Made by a program: the position numbers and the translations under genes. The notes under the pieces are model-generated. The model searched no databases and was not told the origin of the DNA. It saw only the letters and a list, made by a program, of their open reading frames with translations. Shown piece by piece: positions 6,900 through 15,129 of a DNA stretch of 15,611 nt. Positions within the stretch are counted from its first letter, which is position 1; each line of letters begins with the position of its first letter. The DNA is from Acetobacteraceae bacterium UBA6159 (lineage in GTDB: Bacteria; Pseudomonadota; Alphaproteobacteria; Acetobacterales; Acetobacteraceae). Location of the stretch: assembly GCA_002422345.1 (NCBI GenBank), contig DIUL01000148.1, positions 1 through 15,611 of the forward strand. Direction: 5' to 3'.

Positions 6900-7086
6900 T
6901 CAGAATGGCCGGCGGTCGAGGGGCGGATAGGGTTGCTCCAGACCATCAACCGCTATGTTACGGCCATTGATCCAATGGGCACGGGGGAAGCAGTGACGAC
7001 GATGACATCGGCAACCTCCTCGGCGGTGCCCAATCGACCCACGGGGAACCCGGGCCTCGGTTTCCTTTGGTGGCAGAAGGCCTGAC
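6900..7086 (-). pseudogene. C-terminal fragment of a short-chain dehydrogenase (SDR), frameshifted
   Basis: On the minus strand the sequence reads PGFPVGRLGTAEEVADVIVV, the typical SDR element before the last helix. After a frame change it reads HWINGRNIAVDGLEQPYPP and stops at 6900-6902. The break lies at a run of five C near 6984; one more C would restore ASPRAHWINGRN, so a single-base loss is the simplest cause. The catalytic Ser-Tyr-Lys part and the Rossmann N-terminus are absent. Only about 60 codons remain, so this is a non-functional end fragment left by an insertion or deletion. The upstream boundary near 7086 is approximate. Confidence 0.75.
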
Positions 7087-7249
7087 AGCCTTAAGGCCGA
7101 CAGATCACTCGAGCAACTCGGGCGGAGGCGAATTCATAGCGGAGATGATCGCGCCTTTCACGAACGCATCTGGGGCGTAGGTCGGAGGCTGTACTGCCCA
7201 GCGTTGACCGCACCTGCGCCATCCGCTTCCCGACTCGCCCCAATCCGGG

Positions 7250-7260
7250 GTGTAATACAC
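7250..7260 (+). promoter_or_regulatory. GTGTAATACAC palindrome directly before the SNF2 start
   Basis: GTGT-AAT-ACAC is a perfect inverted repeat ending two bases before the ATG at 7263. CCCC-AATCC-GGGG (7238-7250) adjoins it. TGTAAT (7251-7256) matches five of six bases of the -10 consensus and would start transcription at or next to the ATG. No clear -35 element is visible. Confidence 0.25.
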
Positions 7261-7262
7261 AG

Positions 7263-10200
7263 ATGAACGTGACCTCTGCGAAACTGCCGGCCGACACGCT
7301 TTGGCACCGCTACATTCAGTTGGCGCCCAGCCTCCGGCTCCTTCTGCGTCTCAAAAGCCTGATCATGCCGCCCGCCACGAAGACCGAATTCGTGGACTGC
7401 CTCAAGGCAACAGGATCACGAACGCCGGACCACAAGTCCTGGACGGCCGTCTCGGTCAATACCTGGTCCGACGAACTGCGCCGTCAGGGACTTATGACGG
7501 CGGATAACGCGTTCCCACCAGGGCTGTTGCATCTCGTGGCGGCCGATGCCGGGGACTCCGAGGATGCGGGCACGCTGGCTGCCGCAATCCACAAGACGCT
7601 GCCGGCCCAGCACCTCAGCAGCTACTATTATGCTTCGACCCACACGGTCATCCGTGACGCGGTTCATCGCCTGATCCGGCTGGCGGTCTATACGAATGAC
7701 GAAGCCCGCTTCATCCAGAACCGGGATCTGTGCGACAGGGTATTGGCGCCGCAGCGGACTGTCATGGTTCTGGCCAATGCGTTTTACGACGCGCCGCTCA
7801 GGGCAGACTGGATCGCCAGCCGCCATAAGGTCATTCAAGGCCCGCTGCTGGAAGCCAGGCTCAACGCCTTCATCGTGACGGGTCTGGCCGGCTCTGAAAT
7901 GCCGGACATGATCGCTCTTTGCCGCAAGCTGCGGGGACATGAGGGTTTCACCGATCTGGCATCGCAGCTTCTGCGCTACGATGTGCTGGCCGGCCACGTG
8001 GACGACCTGCATGACGATTTGCGGGCGCTCGGGGATAGTGCCGGCGACACGAGGCAGGCTGTGGAAGGCGTGATCGCGTTCCTGGACGGGCGCAACGAGG
8101 CGGCTCTTGTGTCTTTCCGCGATGCCCTCAAAGCCCGCCGTAAACGCCTGGGCAAACGCAAATTGTTTCTACCTGGCGAGTATGGGCTATTTTACCTGAT
8201 GGCGCTGCTGCGCGCCAACGATGCCGGGTTGCATACCGAGATCCAGACAGGCCTGGATGCCGCGATGTCAGAGTCGGACGAGGCCGCCTATGATGGTGGC
8301 CTGCTGTCGATGTTGGCTCTGCTCTGGCTCGTCCAGGGGCTAGAGGCAAAGGCCCGCGATCTGGTGGCGAGGCTGCGTACGGCGATGCCGGTCGCACCAC
8401 TCTCGGCCGCCTGCGTCGCACTGGTCGAATTTGCCGTGGATGCTGCCCTGTCGCGTGGCCATCGTGCCGACCTGCAGGCCCGCTTCGAAAAAACCCAGGA
8501 CACACTGCCGCTCGTTGCACGCATCTACGGCGAAATCCTGGCTGAAGTGGCGGCGCATCCCGGCCCATACAAGTTGTGGGTTGGCGGCAGCACCATTGTC
8601 GCGTTCACTCAGATCATCCAGACCCGCCAGCCGTGGGAACGTGCCCTAGAGAGCCTCGATGCTTTGCTGGGCAAGGGCGGCTCTGCCTTGGAGACTTCCA
8701 AGGCGCCGCGCAAGGCCAAACGTCTCGTTTGGTTCCTCGATCCGGAAACCGAGGATGTCACGGTCGCCGAACAGTCGGCGAAGGGACGCGACGGGTGGAC
8801 CGATGGCCGACCGGTAGCGATGAAGCGGCTGCATGAACAGGACCCACGGCTGGATTACCTGACACCACAAGACCGCTTGGCCTTGCGTACCATCCGTAAG
8901 GATACGTCGGGATGGTATGGTGAGGACAATTACGAGTTCGACAGCCCACGCACGCTCGTGGCCCTGGTCGGGCATCCGGCGGTGTTCCATGCTGGTCAGC
9001 GGTCGCAGCCGCTCGAACTGGTATCCTATCCGGTTGAATTGCTGGTTACCGAGGAACGGGGCGGCTACCGCATCGCCCTTTCGCACGGGGCGATGGACCC
9101 GACCGTGTTTCTGGAACCCGAGACACCGACGCGCTATCGCGTGATCGAATTCTCCCGCGCGATGATGGCGGTACAGGAAATTTTGGGGGCACTGGGTCTG
9201 ACGGCGCCCGCCGCCGCGCGTGACCAGGTGCTGGCGATGGTGCGGCGTAACAGTCCCACAATGCCGATCCGGGCGGACATCGCGGAAGTCGATCAGCCAG
9301 GAATCGAGGGACAAACCACGCCGGTCGTCCAGTTGGTGCCGTACGAAGCCGGACTGAAGCTGGCTTTGGTCGTTCGGCCATTCGGCACCCATGGCCCCGC
9401 CTATGTCGCCGGCCTGGGCGGCCGGTCCGTGCTGGCGACCGTCAGCGGCCAGCAGCTTCGCGCCAACCGCGACCTACCGCGTGAACTGGCGGAGCGCACG
9501 GCGTTGATCGAGGCCTGTGCGACATTGCGCGACCGCGGTGGCAAGGACCTGCATGAACTGGTGGTCGAGGATCTGGACGGCTGCCTGGAACTGCTCCTGG
9601 AATTGCAATCCTACGCGGGGCCGGTCGCCTTGGAATGGCCGGAAGGCCGCACGCTGCGGGTCAGTTCGGTGACCGCCGGGAACCTGAAGATGCGGGTAGC
9701 CCAGGACCGCGACTGGTTCAGCGTCGATGGGACCGTCGCGCTGGATGAGGATCAGGTGCTGGAGATGCGCTTCCTGCTGGAACGGCTGGACAAGGCGCAG
9801 GGGCGGTTCGTGCCGCTGGGTGACGGCCGCTTCGTGGCGCTGACCCGCCAGTTGCAGGTGCAGCTGCAGCGCCTGGCCTCGGTGTCCGAGCCGCACAAGA
9901 CCGGACGACGCGTGCATGCCCTGGGCGCCCCAGCCCTGGATGCGGTGCTGGAAGACGCCGGTCACGTGAAGGCAGATGCTGCCTGGAAGAAGCATGTCGC
10001 GCGCATCCGCGCCGCCGAGGGCTGGACGCCGGTACTACCGTCGACGTTGCAGGCGGAGTTACGTGACTACCAGGTGGAAGGCTTCGTCTGGCTGTCCCGC
10101 CTGGCGCGCTGGGGAGCCGGCGCGTGCCTTGCCGACGACATGGGTCTTGGCAAGACGGTCCAGGCGATCGCCGTGATGCTGGACCGCGCGGCGGACGGGC

Positions 10201-11429
10201 CGTGCCTCGTCATCGCGCCAACATCGGTGTGCCCCAACTGGGAAGCCGAGATTGCTCGGTTCGCGCCGACACTGCGTACGCATCGGTTGCCGCCGACCGG
10301 CGACCGCGCCGCACTGATCGCCGGACTGAGCGCGCAGGATGTGCTGGTGTGTAGCTACGGCCTGCTGCAGCAGACCGAGAATGCACTGAGCGGGCGGGAT
10401 TGGCAGATGGTCGTGCTGGATGAGGCGCAGGCGATCAAGAATGCCGAAACCAAGCGCGCACAGGCGGTTCAGGCGCTGCGGACCGGGTTCCGCCTGGCGC
10501 TGACGGGAACGCCGGTCGAGAACTACCTCGATGAGCTTTGGAGCCTGTTCAACTTCGTCAATCCGGGCGTGCTGGGATCTCGGGAGGGGTTTCAGAAGCG
10601 GTTCGCGCGACCGATCGAGCGGGACAAGGATCAGCATGCACGCCAGGCCTTGCGGGCGTTGATCCGTCCATTCCTGCTGCGCCGGACGAAGGCCGCGGTA
10701 TTGAGTGAACTGCCGCCGCGCACCGAGCAAACGCTGAATGTCGAGATGACCGAGACGGAGCGTGCTTTCTATGAAGCATTGCGCCAGCGGTCGCTGGAGC
10801 GCATCGCCGCGCTGGATGCACCCGAAGGCCGGCGAAAAATCCAAATTCTGGCCGAGATCACGCGGTTGCGCCGCGCTTGCTGCAACCCGGCATTGATCGA
10901 TGCCGCCGCTGGCGTGCCGAGCGGGAAGCTAGGTGCATTCATGGAACTGGTGGAGGACCTCATCCGCAACCGGCACCGCGCGCTGGTGTTCAGCCAGTTC
11001 GTTGGGCATCTGGAACTGGTACGGGCGGCGCTGGATGCGCGCGGGATTCGTTACGAATACCTCGATGGCAACACGCCATCCGCCGAACGCGAACGACGGG
11101 TGGCGACGTTCCAGGCGGGTGGGGCCGATCTGTTCCTGATCAGCCTCCGCGCCGGCGGGACCGGGCTGAACCTGACGGCGGCCGATTACGTGGTGCATCT
11201 GGACCCGTGGTGGAACCCGGCGGTGGAGGATCAAGCCTCGGATCGGGCGCATCGCATCGGGCAGGAACGGCCGGTGACGATCTATCGCCTGATCATGCAG
11301 GACAGCATCGAGGAGCAGATCCTGCGTCTGCACCGGGACAAGCGGGACCTGGCGTCCGATCTGCTGGAGGGGACGGAGACGACAGCACGATTGAGCGAGG
11401 AGGCTCTGCTGGACTTGATCCGGGCATGA
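7263..11429 (+). CDS. SNF2-family DEAD/DEAH-box ATPase, large form
   Basis: A 1388-residue SNF2-type double-stranded DNA translocase. The C-terminal motor starts near 930 (RDYQVEGFVWL). Walker A is DDMGLGKT (958-965), Walker B DEAQ (1053-1056) and motif III LTGTP. The second RecA lobe has LVFSQF, GGTGLNLTAADYV and motif VI DRAHRIGQ (1327-1334). All motor motifs are intact. The first 90 residues, with PATKTEFVDCL and SWTAVSVNTWSDELRRQGL, look like a winged-helix domain. Residues about 95-480 are helical repeats, including FRDALKARRKRLGKRKLF. A middle part (about 490-925) resembles the SNF2-associated region with DWFSVDGTV and GDGRFVAL. No nuclease domain or SWIM zinc-finger is visible. The start at 7263 is preferred to 7365 because of the conserved-looking WHRYIQLAPSLRLLLRLKSL. 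A good ribosome binding site is absent. It probably remodels protein-DNA complexes; its substrate is unknown. Confidence 0.95.
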   Translation: MNVTSAKLPADTLWHRYIQLAPSLRLLLRLKSLIMPPATKTEFVDCLKATGSRTPDHKSWTAVSVNTWSDELRRQGLMTADNAFPPGLLHLVAADAGDSEDAGTLAAAIHKTLPAQHLSSYYYASTHTVIRDAVHRLIRLAVYTNDEARFIQNRDLCDRVLAPQRTVMVLANAFYDAPLRADWIASRHKVIQGPLLEARLNAFIVTGLAGSEMPDMIALCRKLRGHEGFTDLASQLLRYDVLAGHVDDLHDDLRALGDSAGDTRQAVEGVIAFLDGRNEAALVSFRDALKARRKRLGKRKLFLPGEYGLFYLMALLRANDAGLHTEIQTGLDAAMSESDEAAYDGGLLSMLALLWLVQGLEAKARDLVARLRTAMPVAPLSAACVALVEFAVDAALSRGHRADLQARFEKTQDTLPLVARIYGEILAEVAAHPGPYKLWVGGSTIVAFTQIIQTRQPWERALESLDALLGKGGSALETSKAPRKAKRLVWFLDPETEDVTVAEQSAKGRDGWTDGRPVAMKRLHEQDPRLDYLTPQDRLALRTIRKDTSGWYGEDNYEFDSPRTLVALVGHPAVFHAGQRSQPLELVSYPVELLVTEERGGYRIALSHGAMDPTVFLEPETPTRYRVIEFSRAMMAVQEILGALGLTAPAAARDQVLAMVRRNSPTMPIRADIAEVDQPGIEGQTTPVVQLVPYEAGLKLALVVRPFGTHGPAYVAGLGGRSVLATVSGQQLRANRDLPRELAERTALIEACATLRDRGGKDLHELVVEDLDGCLELLLELQSYAGPVALEWPEGRTLRVSSVTAGNLKMRVAQDRDWFSVDGTVALDEDQVLEMRFLLERLDKAQGRFVPLGDGRFVALTRQLQVQLQRLASVSEPHKTGRRVHALGAPALDAVLEDAGHVKADAAWKKHVARIRAAEGWTPVLPSTLQAELRDYQVEGFVWLSRLARWGAGACLADDMGLGKTVQAIAVMLDRAADGPCLVIAPTSVCPNWEAEIARFAPTLRTHRLPPTGDRAALIAGLSAQDVLVCSYGLLQQTENALSGRDWQMVVLDEAQAIKNAETKRAQAVQALRTGFRLALTGTPVENYLDELWSLFNFVNPGVLGSREGFQKRFARPIERDKDQHARQALRALIRPFLLRRTKAAVLSELPPRTEQTLNVEMTETERAFYEALRQRSLERIAALDAPEGRRKIQILAEITRLRRACCNPALIDAAAGVPSGKLGAFMELVEDLIRNRHRALVFSQFVGHLELVRAALDARGIRYEYLDGNTPSAERERRVATFQAGGADLFLISLRAGGTGLNLTAADYVVHLDPWWNPAVEDQASDRAHRIGQERPVTIYRLIMQDSIEEQILRLHRDKRDLASDLLEGTETTARLSEEALLDLIRA

Positions 11430-11580
11430 ATGGACGCCGTTCCTATCCGTCGTTGCTCAAATCCGAGCGGCACATGCCGCACGATTCAATGCGATCTGTT
11501 CGGTGCGACACTTGGGCAGTGCCGCACGGGTGGGCCGTGTGCGAAAAGCCGGCATAACAACCCTGTCCGGGAGACATGTC

Positions 11581-11994
11581 ATGGCACGCCAGGCAAAGGT
11601 TTGGATGTACGCGGGCGCGCGAGCTGGTCAGAAACCGTCGCTTGCCGAAAAGCACACGATTACCGTGGCCTGCGAGCGAATCATTCAGGACGTGCTGATC
11701 CCACGCTTCCTGCCGCAAATCCGACCCCACGCCGAGTTCAACTATCCCATTGGCATCCATGGCAAATGGCTGGGCAACAAATATCGCTTCATGACCCGCT
11801 ACAAAAGCGACGGTCCCCACAGGATTGCCGAAGGGTTCGATGCCCCCTTCGCTCGCCTGGAGTACGTCTCACCTGATTGCTTCGACCTGTCGTGGCACAG
11901 GCATACCGGCACTTGGCATACGGTCTTCCAGCAGCTGACGCTGAAGGACGCGCTGCATCAACTCACCGAGTCGGGGATCTTCGTGCCATGTTGA
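11581..11994 (+). CDS. Conserved hypothetical protein, 137 residues
   Basis: A small protein I cannot assign to a named family, although I believe similar proteins occur in alphaproteobacterial islands. It begins MARQAKVWMYAGARAG, has a central RFLPQIRPHAEFNYPIGIHG, then GKWLGNKYRFMTRY, and a C-terminal half rich in His and aromatic residues (FDLSWHRHTGTWHTVF). It looks like a compact single domain with a basic N-terminus; no signal peptide, membrane helix or catalytic motif is visible. The ATG at 11581 has a good GGGAG site six to eight bases upstream, which decides the start although the frame is open from 11503. It follows the SNF2 gene by 151 bases on the same strand and could be an accessory factor. 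Confidence 0.8.
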   Translation: MARQAKVWMYAGARAGQKPSLAEKHTITVACERIIQDVLIPRFLPQIRPHAEFNYPIGIHGKWLGNKYRFMTRYKSDGPHRIAEGFDAPFARLEYVSPDCFDLSWHRHTGTWHTVFQQLTLKDALHQLTESGIFVPC

Positions 11995-12155
11995 GGACCC
12001 GGGTCTCTCGTCCGGTTGCGTGACAGACGGGTGCTGGCCGCTTGGGCCGGGGTAAGCTTCAATGATCCCTCTGTGGGCAGCCCGATTCGCGCGTGTGCGA
12101 TCAGTGCCTCGTTGACCATCTGGGACTCAGTTTCCGAACCAATCGTAGGCAAGAC

Positions 12156-13013
12156 ATGACCCAAACTTACTCCGGCGCCGAGCTTCACCCGTACTATGCC
12201 GGCCCAGCCCGGCAGCTGCTGTTCATTGGTGACGCAGGCAGTCATGAGTCAGCTGGATGGCCGAATTACCCGTCGCGGTATGGCCTTGGCAGTAGTGATG
12301 TTGCCGCTCTGGTCCGAATGGCTTGTGACCCTGCATTGCACGACAGCGACGGCGACAACAGCGCCGTATGGGCCCCTGTCCATGCCTGGCGCGCCCTGGG
12401 GCAACTGCGGGCAACGGAGGCGGCTATGCCGTTGTTGGACTATCTGAAGATGGGTTGGGATGACGACACGACGGCCATTGAACTGCCAGTGGTCTTCGGC
12501 ATGATTGGGCCCGCCGCCATCCCGGCCATTGCCATGTTCCTCGCTGAGCCGAACGCCGCGTCATATGCTGCTGCAACGGCGATGGCTGGCCTTAGGGAGA
12601 TTGTTGACCGGCATCCCACCTGCCGGGGAGCGTGTATCGAAGTCCTGTTGAAGGTGCTGCAACCACGCGTTGACGCGGATCCGACGGTCAATGGATTCGC
12701 AATCGCAACACTGCTCGACCTGGAGGCTGCCGAAGCCATTGAAGTGATGCGTGAGGCGTTCCGGCGGAAGGCGGTTGATATCACGATCGCTGGTGACGAG
12801 GAGGAAGTGGAAATTGCACTGGGACTGAGGGAGTGTCGTTCCATACTTACACCCCGTTATGCCCTATCCCCATGGGATTGGCCCGCGCGGGGACAAGCCG
12901 GCAGCCAGTCCCAGCGACCACCCCCCACACCATCACCCGTCAGCAAGGTGGGTCGCAACGACTCGTGCCCCTGCGGCAGCGGCAAGAAGTTCAAGAAATG
13001 CTGCATGACCTGA
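12156..13013 (+). CDS. HEAT-like repeat protein with C-terminal SEC-C zinc motif
   Basis: A 285-residue protein. The first 230 residues contain helical-repeat segments of HEAT or DUF1186-like style, such as WRALGQLRATEAAMPLLDYL, GPAAIPAIAMFL and LLDLEAAEAIEVMREAF. A Pro- and Ser-rich linker follows (about 245-264). The C-terminus is a canonical SEC-C zinc motif, GRNDSCPCGSGKKFKKCC (266-283), with the Cys pattern C-x-C...C-C intact. SEC-C motifs bind zinc and usually mediate contacts with proteins or nucleic acids, so an adaptor role is likely. The frame is open from 12093, but MTQTYSGAELHPYYAGPA at 12156 looks like the natural start; the upstream AGGCA is a weak ribosome site. It is co-oriented with the SNF2 and 137-residue genes and followed after 49 bases by the broken DUF6398-type gene. 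Confidence 0.88.
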   Translation: MTQTYSGAELHPYYAGPARQLLFIGDAGSHESAGWPNYPSRYGLGSSDVAALVRMACDPALHDSDGDNSAVWAPVHAWRALGQLRATEAAMPLLDYLKMGWDDDTTAIELPVVFGMIGPAAIPAIAMFLAEPNAASYAAATAMAGLREIVDRHPTCRGACIEVLLKVLQPRVDADPTVNGFAIATLLDLEAAEAIEVMREAFRRKAVDITIAGDEEEVEIALGLRECRSILTPRYALSPWDWPARGQAGSQSQRPPPTPSPVSKVGRNDSCPCGSGKKFKKCCMT

Positions 13014-13062
13014 GCGGGCCCGAACTCGAGCCTCTATCATACCGCAGACATGGACTCCACTG

Positions 13063-13433
13063 ATGGCGAACACCAAATCCCTCAGTTTCCCTAACGGCAT
13101 GGAAGGCACCTACACCACTCCGACAGCGCTGACGGACAGGTGCTTCGCGGAACATCTCAACCAGGATATGCTGATCTGGCCCGTGCCGCTGTCGCGGCGC
13201 TGTGCCGCAAACGGTCGAGCCCACTCAACAGCCGCAGCCCAGGGGTCTGGGCCTGCGCCATCCTGCTCGCCCCGGGGCAGACCAACTTTCTGGGTGACAG
13301 AGCGTCGAAGCCCTATATGGCGACAGCGGATCTTCGTGGTCACTCGGTTCCCCACTCTGCGGCAACCGGCCTGATCCGCACCCGCGATGTAACCTCGACG
13401 GCGTCCGCCGGGATCGTCGGAGATCGTCAATGA
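13063..13433 (+). pseudogene. DUF6398-type gene, frameshifted and 3'-truncated
   Basis: The first frame, from the ATG at 13063, reads MANTKSLSFPNGMEG and ALTDRCFAEHLNQ, then loses family likeness. From about 13165 the next frame continues GYADLARAAVAALCRKRSSP, then WACAILLAPGQTNFLGDR and VPHSAATG, the last being a helix-turn-helix-like part. Together these match the DUF6398 pattern I know (ALTDxFCxEHLNxEYAxLCR, RKRPSPL, NFLxD). One missing A in CAGGATATG would explain the shift, restoring NQEYADL. The usual C-terminal part after the helix-turn-helix is not visible, and the frame ends at 13433, overlapping the convergent gene by seven bases. A sequencing error could explain the frameshift but not the missing end. 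Confidence 0.75.
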
Positions 13434-14077
13434 AAGACGGGTCTCGCGGCGGCTGCCGCATCCATCATTTGCCGCCGCGCCCGGGTACAAGAAAGAACCG
13501 CCTCATGCATCTCGTGCTCCGCGACGCGGGTGAGTTCACGGAACTGGCGAAGCGTGGCACCGATCGAGGTGGGATCAGCCGGTTTGGTGTCATCTTCGGC
13601 GACTTTCTGGAGCGCCTCCAGCAACGCCCGCAGGTTCGTCAGAACAGCCACCGCCTTGTGTGCCCGTTCCGGCAGATCCAGGCTTTCGTTCTCGCCGAAA
13701 AGCCCTTCCACAAATCCTTCAAGTTCCTCGCGGCGGAGCAAGGCGAGTTTCGCCATACCTTCGCGTGTCGCGGGAACCTCGAGACGGGTCAGGCGGAATG
13801 ACGCCGAACGCTCCTGATGGCGCGTCAGCCGGTTCCATAGCCCCATCACGAGAGCCCCGACCAGCTCGTTGGCGGCATCCTTTGAGTCAAATTCTGGAAG
13901 TTCGCCGCCCCACAGCACGCTGACCGCCTTCATGGGCGACTCTCCGATGCCCGGCGAGGCGATATTGCCGAGGAACCGCGTGCGTACGGCATGGAACGGG
14001 ACCGGGCACTGATACCGGTCCAACAAAGCACGCACCGCTTCGTCGCTGATTGGTGGTGGGGTCGCTCTTTTAGCCAT
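13427..14077 (-). CDS. Conserved hypothetical protein, 216 residues
   Basis: A mostly helical cytoplasmic protein of unknown function. It begins MAKRATPPPISDEAVRALLD and includes VPFHAVRTRFLGNIASP, a segment LWGGELPEFDSKDAANELVG with ALVMGLWNRLTRHQ, and a C-terminal helix TRVAEHEMHEAVLSCTRAR. The middle loosely recalls the all-helical UPF0149/YecA style, but I would not assign it. The ATG at 14077 is preferred over the open frame to 14209 because AAAGGA lies about ten bases upstream and the family-like sequence starts there. It lies 43 bases downstream of the exonuclease gene on the same strand, so the two are probably co-transcribed. It converges on the DUF6398-type pseudogene. Confidence 0.8.
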   Translation of the reverse strand: MAKRATPPPISDEAVRALLDRYQCPVPFHAVRTRFLGNIASPGIGESPMKAVSVLWGGELPEFDSKDAANELVGALVMGLWNRLTRHQERSASFRLTRLEVPATREGMAKLALLRREELEGFVEGLFGENESLDLPERAHKAVAVLTNLRALLEALQKVAEDDTKPADPTSIGATLRQFRELTRVAEHEMHEAVLSCTRARRQMMDAAAAARPVFH

Positions 14078-14120
14078 TGGATTGCCGTCCTTTCCGCTCG
14101 ATCGAACACCCTCTCCTGGT

Positions 14121-14954
14121 CTATGCGCCCGCCCTGAAGGCGGCCAAATGCACCCCTTTTTCTCCCAACTCGTCAATCGCTTCACCAAGGGACTCAAGAG
14201 ATCCAGCATGGCTCTCCGCTGTCAGGTCCTCCGCGGTGAGTTGGTACCTCAGCCAGGCGCAGTAGAGCATCACGGTATCAGCCTCGCAGTAGCGGCAAAT
14301 TTCATCGTGCCGGCCAGCGATGAACGCGGCTTCCACATGGGCTCCGTCCATGCCGTCCATCTTTTCCGGCAGGCCAAGCACGGCCGCGATCCCGTTGAGA
14401 CTTGTCCGCGTTGAAGTCCCATAGCCCGACAGCAGGTCCATGAGATCGATATGGTCATCGCCATACCGCTTCCAGTAATCGCGCGGTTTCGGGTGATCCG
14501 GCAAACGCCATTTCGGCACCTCCTCGGGATAGCGAAACATCAGCGGCCGGACCGACAAGGAAAGCGCCATGGCGCGATACGGCAGCACCGGGAGGTCGAA
14601 GCCGGACGTATTCCAGCCGACGATCACCGGCAGAGGCAGGGTGTCCAGCGCGGCGGCGAGGCGCTCGATGATACGTCCCTCGCCGTAGCGCGCCGTGGAA
14701 GCTGAGACGATCCGGTGGGTCTTCCATGGTGCGCGGTGCTCGTCGCGAGATGTCTCCACAAACGCGAGAGCGACCAGCTTCTGGAGCGCCGGCTTGATAA
14801 ACATCTCTTCGTCCGTCTTGCCCTTCCGCCGGCAATGTTCGCTCATCCCGGCGCGCACCTCGGCGTCCATGGCAGAGGGCAAGCCCAACAGTCGCCGTCC
14901 AGCGTCCAGATCGGGCACGGTTTCGATATCGAGTATCAGCAGACGCTCTGTCAT
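14121..14954 (-). CDS. Predicted 3'-5' exonuclease, PolB-exo2-like (DnaQ fold)
   Basis: A 277-residue protein of the DEDD exonuclease superfamily, closest to the predicted 3'-5' exonuclease related to the PolB exonuclease domain. The exo I motif is LLILDIETVPD with D9 and E11. The exo II region is VGWNTSGFDLPVL with D120, and HIDLMDLL (D170, D173) follows. Exo III is RYCEADTVMLY with D226. All acidic residues expected to bind two metal ions are present. No polymerase domain is attached, so it would act as a stand-alone nuclease on DNA or RNA ends. The open frame extends to 15131, but the family start MTERLLILDIE fits 14954; the upstream AGG is close and weak. It is divergent from the HU gene, with 175 bases between. 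Confidence 0.9.
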   Translation of the reverse strand: MTERLLILDIETVPDLDAGRRLLGLPSAMDAEVRAGMSEHCRRKGKTDEEMFIKPALQKLVALAFVETSRDEHRAPWKTHRIVSASTARYGEGRIIERLAAALDTLPLPVIVGWNTSGFDLPVLPYRAMALSLSVRPLMFRYPEEVPKWRLPDHPKPRDYWKRYGDDHIDLMDLLSGYGTSTRTSLNGIAAVLGLPEKMDGMDGAHVEAAFIAGRHDEICRYCEADTVMLYCAWLRYQLTAEDLTAESHAGSLESLGEAIDELGEKGVHLAAFRAGA

Positions 14955-15129
14955 CCTGTCGGCCTGTTCACCCTCGCATAATCGGTGGCAGACGACCGCC
15001 ATGACTGCGCCAATGTCACGGGATTTGGATATTGGGGTCAATGCAGGCGACCATAGGACCTTGGCGGTTGCTTGAACCCCGGCCATGCGGGCAATTTGTC
15101 CTGCCGCGAATCGACCCTTGGAGATTGTC
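14955..15129. promoter_or_regulatory. Divergent intergenic region between exonuclease and HU genes
   Basis: This 175-base region must hold both promoters. On the plus strand TTGAAC (about 15072-15077) followed after 17 bases by TTTGTC is a possible but poor promoter for the HU gene. GGAG six bases before the HU ATG is a convincing ribosome binding site. No clear operator palindrome was seen. Confidence 0.3.

Larger units (their letters stand above)
6479..7262. other. Debris region between integrase and SNF2 gene
   Basis: This stretch of 784 bases has no intact gene. It holds several separate remnants listed individually: a tRNA-Gly-like 3' end, an 18-bp-period direct repeat, a nested hairpin and a broken dehydrogenase end. 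A small GCGC-TTCG-GCGC hairpin (6531-6542) lies 53 bases past the integrase stop without a T run. A minus-strand frame stopping at 7105-7107 reads QPPTYAPDAFVKGA and then SPPPELLE. It has protein-like composition over about 40 codons but cannot be assigned. Confidence 0.5.

Noticed and set aside
11996..12005. GACCCGGGTC palindrome directly after the 137-residue gene
   Set aside because: Ten symmetric bases are common by chance at this GC content, and no T run or second copy supports a function.
7263..13013. Assignment to DISARM, Zorya or another known SNF2-containing defence system
   Set aside because: No methyltransferase, DUF1998, phospholipase-D-like, MotAB-like or Mrr-type domain is visible in the neighbouring genes.
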